Assembly (NCBI GenBank): GCA_031290815.1 | Contig: JAISLO010000280.1 | Location: 1 to 13,696 of the forward strand | Length of the DNA stretch: 13,696 nt | Direction: 5' to 3' | From: Synergistaceae bacterium | GTDB taxonomy: Bacteria; Synergistota; Synergistia; Synergistales; Synergistaceae | Shown: positions 1-5,480 of the stretch, piece by piece | Position numbering within the stretch: position 1 is the first letter of the stretch | How the letters are laid out: every line of letters starts with the position of its first letter | The notes under the pieces: generated by a model | What the model saw: the letters and a program-made list of their open reading frames with translations, nothing else | Database searches by the model: none | What the model was told of the DNA's origin: nothing | Made by a program: the position numbers and the translations under genes

Positions 1-120
1 CTCTATATATTATCATATAAGCGCCGTATCGGTCTCATCAATCGTTATTACTGCGTTCTTCAGCAAAGCGCCGAAGCCGGGACCGAGAACCCTCTCTGCG
101 GTTTATAAGGAGTCCAAGCA
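1..120 (-). other. region downstream of flgC with no complete gene; possible fliE-like fragment
   Basis: FliE usually follows FlgC directly, but no convincing start codon with a ribosome-binding site is seen here. One minus-strand frame between stops at 105-103 and 15-13 contains a run spelling FGALLKNAVITIDET. It resembles the start of the conserved FliE region: Phe, Leu-Leu-Lys, Ala, then Asp/Glu-Thr and Thr-Ala, spaced as I recall for E. coli FliE. The frame has no ATG, GTG or TTG before this segment and ends in tandem TGA-TAA stops. It is either a decayed or frameshifted fliE or a chance match. The real fliE may also begin just outside the window. Confidence 0.25.
12..41 (-). promoter_or_regulatory. 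possible sigma-70-type promoter downstream of flgC
   Basis: Reading the minus strand, TTGATG (41-36) is followed after 18 bases by TATGAT (17-12) in an AT-rich stretch. It would drive a gene just left of the window, perhaps fliE. The call rests on box similarity only and conflicts with the idea that this segment is part of a fliE coding frame. Confidence 0.25.
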
Positions 121-573
121 CTATGACCTCATCAGATCGAGGCCGCTGTTCCAAATGGCCTTGCCAGTCTCGACGACCGACAGGTTGGCCTCGTATGCGC
201 GGCTTGCCACCATCATATCTGCCATTTCTCGGACCACGTTCACGTTAGGATATGCTACATAGCCCTCATCATTGGCGTCCGGGTGGTCCGGCTGATATGC
301 CATCCTCGGAGGGGTCGGATCCTCCGTTATCTCCGGCACTCTGACGCCGGACACGGAGTAAAGCCCAAACCAGCCCTTCTTTATTCTGTCCTCCTGATCT
401 CCCATTGCCTCCATAAGACGCTCCTGAAAGACCGGAACCCTGCGGACATACGGCCCCCCATCCGGAGTACGCGTCGTGTTGACGTTCGCCAGGTTTCCCG
501 CGATCGTGTCCATCCACAGACGGTTCGCCGTGAGACCGCTGCCGGCTATGTCAATGGAGCGAAATACCCTCAT
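121..573 (-). CDS. flgC: FlgC, flagellar basal-body proximal rod protein
   Basis: FlgC is one of the proximal rod subunits of the flagellar basal body. It is exported through the flagellar type III apparatus and assembles in the periplasm with FlgB and FlgF. The 150-residue product matches the family's usual length (about 135-150). The N-terminal rod signature (SGLTANRLWMDTIAGNLANVNTTRTPDG, residues ~12-40) and the C-terminal one (GYVAYPNVNVVREMADMM... SRAYEANLSVVETGK, ~104-138) are both clear. The ATG shares its A with the flgB stop codon (TAATG), and GGAGG lies 9 bases upstream inside flgB, so the two are translationally coupled. No signal peptide is seen, as expected for this export route. 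Confidence 0.96.
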   Translation of the reverse strand: MRVFRSIDIAGSGLTANRLWMDTIAGNLANVNTTRTPDGGPYVRRVPVFQERLMEAMGDQEDRIKKGWFGLYSVSGVRVPEITEDPTPPRMAYQPDHPDANDEGYVAYPNVNVVREMADMMVASRAYEANLSVVETGKAIWNSGLDLMRS

Positions 574-977
574 TATGCGCCACCTCCGATTGCCCTTCTA
601 TACATGGATATCTTTCGAGTCATCACACGCGACATGGCCTGATACATCATACGGGTCTCCGCGAGCCGCGCAACCTCAGTGTCGGGATCCACGTTGTTCT
701 GATCGAGACGGTAGATCTCGTAGCCCACCTGCCTCTCCCAGGGCTTGACCTCGGTTATATCTGTCCTGACATTTGAAAAGTGCCTTTCGCTGCTTCGCTT
801 CATGGGCAGTCTGCTGGGCATGTCTATGATCTCCTTGAGCTGATCCTCGAACGAGACCTCCTTACGCGCATACTTCGGCGTGTTCATATTGGCCATATTC
901 TGCGACGTAGCCTCCATGCGCCTGGCTAGTCCCTCAAGATCCTTCTCTATTACGCCCCATGTCAAATCTCCTCGCAA
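573..977 (-). CDS. flgB: FlgB, flagellar basal-body proximal rod protein
   Basis: FlgB is the rod subunit that works with FlgC. The conserved rod motif (ATSQNMANMNTPKYARKE) lies near the N-terminus and a helical coiled-coil-forming segment (VARLAETRMMYQAMSRVMTRKISMY) near the C-terminus, as in the family. I place the start at the TTG at 977-975: GGGAGG sits 8 bases upstream (991-986), and the resulting 134-residue protein begins close to where FlgB homologues usually begin. The frame stays open to a GTG at 1013, which would add 12 residues with a weaker ribosome-binding site, so the longer 573-1013 form cannot be excluded. It is the first gene of the flgBC unit, driven by the promoter at 1057-1085. 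Confidence 0.93.
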   Translation of the reverse strand: MRGDLTWGVIEKDLEGLARRMEATSQNMANMNTPKYARKEVSFEDQLKEIIDMPSRLPMKRSSERHFSNVRTDITEVKPWERQVGYEIYRLDQNNVDPDTEVARLAETRMMYQAMSRVMTRKISMYRRAIGGGA

Positions 978-985
978 CCGCCGCA

Positions 986-991
986 CCTCCC
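986..991 (-). promoter_or_regulatory. ribosome-binding site deciding the flgB start
   Basis: GGGAGG on the minus strand ends 8 bases before the TTG at 977. The alternative GTG at 1013 has only AAGGAT 10 or more bases upstream and a poor GGGG run. The spacing supports the shorter FlgB. Confidence 0.5.
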
Positions 992-1056
992 TGCCTATAT
1001 ACTTAATCGGCACAAGCCCCTAAATCCTTTAGTGCCGCGCATGAAAAACAATTATT

Positions 1057-1085
1057 ACTGTAAATCAGTTTCAATAATATGTCAA
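1057..1085 (-). promoter_or_regulatory. promoter of flgB-flgC
   Basis: On the minus strand a perfect TTGACA (1085-1080) is followed after exactly 17 bases by TACAGT (1062-1057), in an AT-rich spacer. This is a near-consensus housekeeping-sigma promoter, and transcription should begin near 1050. I see no good sigma-28-type flagellar promoter here, so flgBC expression may be constitutive or controlled by a repressor at the adjacent hairpin sequence. Confidence 0.7.
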
Positions 1086-1088
1086 GAT

Positions 1089-1110
1089 GTTCTGCGCGTT
1101 ACGCGCGAAC
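1089..1110 (-). terminator. strong hairpin between hslU and the flgB promoter (weak terminator or operator)
   Basis: The minus strand carries GTTC-GCGCG, a TAA loop, then CGCGC-A-GAAC: nine base pairs with one bulged A. It is followed by ATCTTGACATATTATT, not a clean T run, so termination would be inefficient. Only three bases separate it from the -35 box of the flgB promoter, so an operator role is an alternative. Confidence 0.5.
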
Positions 1111-1162
1111 CGGACTGCGGCAAGAGTACATCTCATCCCATTCGTATGGTCAAACACGGCGT

Positions 1163-2608
1163 CTACAGGAGATATTTCCTGGCGTCGTTATCGCATACGA
1201 GCGACTCCAGCCGGCCTCTGACGAAATCGCGGTCAATCGCCACGTGCTTGACGTGATCATCGCCGCCGACCTCGAAACTTATCTCCTCCAGGATATGCTC
1301 CATCATCGCATGAAGCCGCCGCGCTCCTATGTTCTCCATCTGAGCGTTCATCTCGGCGGCATATTCCGCTATGGCCGCTATCGCGTCATCTGTGAAGACG
1401 AGTTCTGTCCCCTCTGTCCCTATCAGCGCCACATACTGCTTTATCAAGCTGTTCTCGGGCTCCGTCAGTATCCTGACGAGATCATTCTCGGACAGGGCGC
1501 CGAGCTCGACCCTGATCGGCAGCCGGCCCTGCAATTCAGGGGCGAGATCCGACGGTTTATTGTGATGAAACGCGCCGGCGGCAATGAAAAGTATGTGATC
1601 CGTGTGAACTGGACCGTACTTCGTCTGTACGGTGGTGCCCTCGATTATCGGAAGGAGATCCCTCTGCACTCCCTCGCGGCTGACGTCGGGCCCCGATTTG
1701 CCGGAGGACCCCGAGGATGCTATCTTATCGATCTCATCCACAAAGATTATTCCCTCTTCCTGAGCTTTTTCCAGAGCTTCCGAGCTTATCTGCTCCATGT
1801 CCAGGAGCTTTTCGGCTTCCTCGGCCTGAAGCACTCTTTTGGCTTCATCCACCCGCATCCTCTTGCGGTGGAGTTTTTTGGGCATCATGCCGCCTATTAT
1901 CTCCCCGATGTTGATGCCCATCTCCTCCATGCCGCCTCCGATGAAACCGATGCCGGCCTTCATGCTCTCCGACACCTCGATGTCCACCTCGCGGCCGTCG
2001 AGCTTTCCGGCGCGCAGCATATCGCGCATCTTTTCACGCGTGTGCGGGGAGACGGAACCTTCCTCCTCCGATAAATTCTCCTTTTTCCGCTCGCCGTCTC
2101 CGTCCTCGTTTGAGACTCCGAAGAGGCGCATTATGTCCGACATGTTGGCGGAGTTCCGCTCCTTCTTCCTGCCCGGAAGGAGCGAGTCCAGCAATTTCTC
2201 CTCCGCTCTCGACTCCGCCGCCTCCTGGACATCGGCGATCCTCCTGCGGCGGACCATCTGAACGGACGCCTCGACCAGATCCCTTATCATCGACTCCACG
2301 TCGCGGCCTACATAGCCCACCTCTGTGAACTTGGTGGCCTCGACCTTTACGAACGGCGCGTCGACAAGCTTGGCGAGCCTGCGAGCTATCTCCGTCTTGC
2401 CGACGCCGGTGGGCCCTACCATCAGAATGTTTTTCGGCGCTATCTCGTGCCTCATCTCATCCGAAAGAGCCTTCCTGCGAATGCGGTTGCGGAGAGCTAT
2501 CGCCACCGACCTCTTGGCCGCTTCCTGGCCCACGACATAGCGATCGAGGTAGGAGACGACCGCGCGCGGAGTGAGGGAAGCGCCATCCTTTCCCGCTGAC
2601 AGAACCAT
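1163..2608 (-). CDS. hslU: HslU (ClpY), AAA+ unfoldase of the HslVU protease
   Basis: This is the hexameric cytoplasmic ATPase that unfolds substrates and threads them into the HslV peptidase. Visible motifs are the HslU-type N-terminus (TPRAVVSYLDRYVVGQEAAKRS, ~13-34), Walker A GPTGVGKT (65-72), pore loop GYVG (98-101), Walker B IIFVDEID (287-294), the box SGPDVSREGVQRDLLP (305-320), sensor-2 GARR (428-431), and a C-terminal tail ending KYLL, which in the family inserts into HslV. At 481 residues it is longer than E. coli HslU (443). The extra length is about 10 residues at the N-terminus plus a longer, charged I-domain (~125-260). Its ATG overlaps the hslV stop (TAATG), with GGAGG upstream inside hslV. 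Confidence 0.98.
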   Translation of the reverse strand: MVLSAGKDGASLTPRAVVSYLDRYVVGQEAAKRSVAIALRNRIRRKALSDEMRHEIAPKNILMVGPTGVGKTEIARRLAKLVDAPFVKVEATKFTEVGYVGRDVESMIRDLVEASVQMVRRRRIADVQEAAESRAEEKLLDSLLPGRKKERNSANMSDIMRLFGVSNEDGDGERKKENLSEEEGSVSPHTREKMRDMLRAGKLDGREVDIEVSESMKAGIGFIGGGMEEMGINIGEIIGGMMPKKLHRKRMRVDEAKRVLQAEEAEKLLDMEQISSEALEKAQEEGIIFVDEIDKIASSGSSGKSGPDVSREGVQRDLLPIIEGTTVQTKYGPVHTDHILFIAAGAFHHNKPSDLAPELQGRLPIRVELGALSENDLVRILTEPENSLIKQYVALIGTEGTELVFTDDAIAAIAEYAAEMNAQMENIGARRLHAMMEHILEEISFEVGGDDHVKHVAIDRDFVRGRLESLVCDNDARKYLL

Positions 2609-3150
2609 TATTCAATCGCCTCCAGAATGATAGAATCGTTGGTGTAAATGCAGATCTTAGACGCTATTTCGATGCTCCTGCGGGCTATTTCAGACGCGTC
2701 CAGCTCCGTGGCCCCCAGCAGGGCCAGCGCGGCTGCCTGAGCGAACCCTCCGCCGGAGCCTATCGCGGCGACGCCGCTCTCCGGCTCCAGGATATCCCCG
2801 GATCCGGAGAGCAAGAACACATCGTTCTTATCGGCCACTATCATCATGGCCTCCAGCCGCCTGAGGTATTTATCCGTTCGCCACTCCTTCATGAGAGCCG
2901 ACGCCGCCCGCAAAAGGTTGCCGTGATGTTCGTCGAGCTGGTTCTCGAACCTCTCCAGAAGTGTCATGGCGTCAGCGGTGCTTCCGGCGAAGCCTGCCAT
3001 CACGTTTATGCCGTTCTTTCCAATTCGCCGGACCTTCCGGGCTCCCGACTTGACGATCTGCGAACCGAGCGTGACCTGTCCGTCGCCGGCCATCGCAACC
3101 CGTCCATCCTTCTTCACGCATACTATTGTGGTTCCCTCCATAGTCAGCAT
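2608..3150 (-). CDS. hslV: HslV (ClpQ), peptidase subunit of the HslVU protease
   Basis: HslV forms the double-hexameric proteolytic core partnered with HslU and is related to proteasome beta subunits. The sequence begins MLTMEG followed by TTIVCV, so removing a six-residue leader would expose the catalytic N-terminal threonine (Thr7). GDGQVTLG (residues 22-29) and the catalytic lysine in GARK (Lys39, equivalent to Lys33 of the mature protein) are present. The length of 180 is normal. This is the threonine form, unlike the Bacillus CodW enzyme, which uses serine. The ATG overlaps the xerC stop as TAATG, with GGAGG 7 bases upstream. A second in-frame ATG at codon 4 would give an even shorter leader. 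Confidence 0.98.
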   Translation of the reverse strand: MLTMEGTTIVCVKKDGRVAMAGDGQVTLGSQIVKSGARKVRRIGKNGINVMAGFAGSTADAMTLLERFENQLDEHHGNLLRAASALMKEWRTDKYLRRLEAMMIVADKNDVFLLSGSGDILEPESGVAAIGSGGGFAQAAALALLGATELDASEIARRSIEIASKICIYTNDSIILEAIE

Positions 3151-4061
3151 TACTTCACCTCCCCCAAACCGGAGCGCGGATGTGCCTCCATGTAGCTTCT
3201 CTTCATGTGTTCCGTCGTTACTGTGAGGTATCTCTGCGTAGTGACAAGGCTCTCATGCCCGAGGAGCTCCTGGACTACCCTGAGAGGCGCGCCTCGTTCC
3301 AGCATGTGGGTTGCGAAGCTGTGCCGCAGCGAGTGCGGGGTGACTCCCGTCAGGCCGACCGCCTTGGCCGCCGCCGTTACGACCCTGTGCACAGTGCGGT
3401 CGGTCAGACGCTCCGCGCCGACGCCGTGGAACAGAGGTTCCTCACCCTCCGTAACGCGTCCTCGCAGGGATGCATCGGCGCGCCATCGCTCGAGCTGTTC
3501 CTGCGCAACCTTTCCCATCGGAACAATCCTAGTCTTGTCTCCTTTTCCGTCAACCCTCAACATTCGCTCTGGGATGTCGACATCTCCCCAGTTGAGCGAC
3601 GTGAGTTCATTCACTCTAAGCCCCGCCCCGTACAGCAGTTCCAAGATCAGGCCGTCCCTAAGCTTTTTTTTGCTTCCGGAGATACCGTCGTCCAGCATCC
3701 TCATCATGTCGTCGTAGGCCACGGCTCGCGGAATTCCACTGACGCTGATTTTTGGCCCGCGTATCCCCGCGCTGATGTCCTCTCCGAGAACGCCGGAACG
3801 CACGAGAAACTTTACAAAGCTGCGCAGGGCGGAGAGCTTTCTCGCGACGGTCGTCCTCTCCAGCCCGTATCCCGACAGTTCCCTGAGGAACCCCCTCAGC
3901 GCTCCCATATCGAGGTTCGATAACGAATCCAGACCCATTACATCCAGATAATCCGCAAACTGCGCAAGGTCAACAGCGTAGTTGACGACAGTGTTGTCCG
4001 AACGCCCCTTCAATGAACGGATATATAGCATAAATTCGTCGATGTGACCAGAGATATCCAT
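3150..4061 (-). CDS. xerC: XerC/CodV-type tyrosine recombinase
   Basis: This is a site-specific recombinase expected to act with a XerD partner at dif to resolve chromosome dimers. An N-terminal SAM-like core-binding domain (~1-100) precedes the catalytic domain. The complete catalytic set is visible: Arg149 (GAGLRVNE), Lys173 (DGKGDKT), His243-x-x-Arg246 (HSLRHSFATHML), His269 (LLGHES) and nucleophile Tyr278 (TTQRYLTV). The length of 303 is typical. The gene sits between trmFO and hslV, exactly as codV does in Bacillus, which argues for a housekeeping Xer rather than a phage integrase. The ATG lies 18 bases after the trmFO stop with only a weak ribosome-binding site, so re-initiation is likely. 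Codons 131-133 contain an A8 run forming a slippery heptamer (see findings). Confidence 0.96.
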   Translation of the reverse strand: MDISGHIDEFMLYIRSLKGRSDNTVVNYAVDLAQFADYLDVMGLDSLSNLDMGALRGFLRELSGYGLERTTVARKLSALRSFVKFLVRSGVLGEDISAGIRGPKISVSGIPRAVAYDDMMRMLDDGISGSKKKLRDGLILELLYGAGLRVNELTSLNWGDVDIPERMLRVDGKGDKTRIVPMGKVAQEQLERWRADASLRGRVTEGEEPLFHGVGAERLTDRTVHRVVTAAAKAVGLTGVTPHSLRHSFATHMLERGAPLRVVQELLGHESLVTTQRYLTVTTEHMKRSYMEAHPRSGLGEVK

Positions 4062-4079
4062 CGTTCGCTATGACATCGA

Positions 4080-5480
4080 TTATCGGCGGGTTAAAACTGC
4101 CGTTTCGCGCTCCAAAAATTTTTCGAGCGCCTCCCTGGAGCGCTCTGCGTACAGCATAGACCTCTCGGGTTTGCCGATCTTCTTTCTGCGGCCGTGACCA
4201 GGCGGCGTCTCGATCTTCGGGAATATCCCGATGTTGACGTTCATCGGCTGGAATGTACCGGCCTCGGCGCTCTGAAGGTAGTTCAGCAGGGACCCTATCG
4301 CCGTCTCGTCCGGCCACCTGGGGGGCTCATCTCCCTTCAACGTGTGAAAAAGCTGAATTGCCGCGACCAGGCCGGTCGCGGAGCTCTCCACGTAACCCTC
4401 GACCCCCGTTATCTGACCGGCCAGGTGAAGATCGAGCCTAACAGTCTTTTGATTTTTAACTGGGCGCAGATGGCAGTCGAGCACACGGGGGGCGCAGACG
4501 AAGGAGTTCCTGTGCATCACGCCCTTGCGGACAAACTCCGCTTTCTCCAGCGCAGGTATCATCCTGAACACGCGTTCCTGCTCCGGCCATTTCAGGTTGG
4601 TCTGAAATCCAACGATATTGTAAAGCGTGCCCTCCGCGTTGTCACGCCTCAGCTGGACTACGGCGTATGGTTCTCTCCCCGTCGACGGGTGCGGGAGTCC
4701 CACCGGACGCATGGGGCCGAATCGGAGGGTGTCGATCCCCCGTTCAGCCATGACCTCTATAGGCAGGCAGCCCTCGAAGAACCTTCCCGGAACTTCTGGG
4801 CAGGTATCGGTCTTCTCGTCCGAGGCACGGCCCTCCCTGTCGATATCTCGAAGCGGAACCCTCTCGGCATTGACGAGTTCCCACCAGAATGCCTCGTACA
4901 ACTCACGGTCCATTGGACAGTTGATGTAGTCGCTGCCCTCGCCGTATCTCGACGCCATATATGCCCTGTCGGTGTCGATCGACTCCAAGGTGGTTATGGG
5001 GGCCGCCGCGTCGAAAAACGACAGACAGCCCTCTCCGACGATCTCCCTCACCGCGTCGGCTATCCCTCCTGCCATGAGCGGACCGGCCGCGACTATGGCC
5101 GGCAGGTCGGGTATCACGTCCGTCTCGGAACGAATCAGCTCGATGTTGGGATGGCGCGATATCTCCCTTGTCACAAGCGATGAAAAAAGATCCCGGTCCA
5201 CGGCGAGCGCCCTGCCGGCCGGGACGCGAGACATGTCCGCGCAACGCATTATAAGGCTGCCTAGACGTCTTAGCTCCTGTTTTAAAATACCGGCGGGACT
5301 CGTCGGTCTGTCCGCGCCCAGCGAATTGCTGCACACGAGCTCTCCAAGGTTGCCAGTCGAGTGAGCGGGCGGCATCCGAACGGGCCTCATCTCGAACAGC
5401 TTGACACTGACGCCGCGTTCAGCCAACTGCCAGGCAGCCTCCGAACCGGCCAGTCCGCCGCCTATGACCGCGCTATTCAA
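4080..5480 (-). CDS. trmFO: TrmFO, folate/FAD-dependent tRNA (uracil-5)-methyltransferase
   Basis: TrmFO makes m5U54 in the T-loop of tRNAs, using methylene-tetrahydrofolate and reduced FAD instead of S-adenosylmethionine. It shows the N-terminal FAD-binding GGGLAGSEAA (7-16), the signature HSTGNLGELVCSNSLGAD with Cys50, and a second conserved cysteine in FFEGCLPIEVMA (Cys238). These correspond to the cysteines described as important in Bacillus TrmFO. Other family blocks such as RFGPMRPVGL and GQITGVEGYVESSATGL are present. The 466 residues slightly exceed the usual 435-450. The start is a TTG at 5480 overlapping the last codons of topA by 8 bases; GAGG lies 6 bases upstream and the frame begins with the expected NSAVIGGG. 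Confidence 0.97.
   Translation of the reverse strand: MNSAVIGGGLAGSEAAWQLAERGVSVKLFEMRPVRMPPAHSTGNLGELVCSNSLGADRPTSPAGILKQELRRLGSLIMRCADMSRVPAGRALAVDRDLFSSLVTREISRHPNIELIRSETDVIPDLPAIVAAGPLMAGGIADAVREIVGEGCLSFFDAAAPITTLESIDTDRAYMASRYGEGSDYINCPMDRELYEAFWWELVNAERVPLRDIDREGRASDEKTDTCPEVPGRFFEGCLPIEVMAERGIDTLRFGPMRPVGLPHPSTGREPYAVVQLRRDNAEGTLYNIVGFQTNLKWPEQERVFRMIPALEKAEFVRKGVMHRNSFVCAPRVLDCHLRPVKNQKTVRLDLHLAGQITGVEGYVESSATGLVAAIQLFHTLKGDEPPRWPDETAIGSLLNYLQSAEAGTFQPMNVNIGIFPKIETPPGHGRRKKIGKPERSMLYAERSREALEKFLERETAVLTRR

Noticed and set aside
1080..1110. Riboswitch or T-box before flgB
   Set aside because: The hairpin lies upstream of the predicted promoter, and the remaining leader (about 40-75 bases) shows no anti-terminator structure or known aptamer pattern.
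1079..2074. 331-codon plus-strand frame opposite hslU
   Set aside because: Antisense shadow of hslU; no ribosome-binding site, no family resemblance, histidine/arginine-rich composition.
3150..4061. Possible phage or integron integrase next to a nearby tRNA gene
   Set aside because: The recombinase sits in the conserved codV position between trmFO and hslV, and no attachment-site repeat or phage gene is present.
4194..5183. 329-codon plus-strand frame opposite trmFO
   Set aside because: Antisense shadow; trmFO is fully conserved across this stretch.
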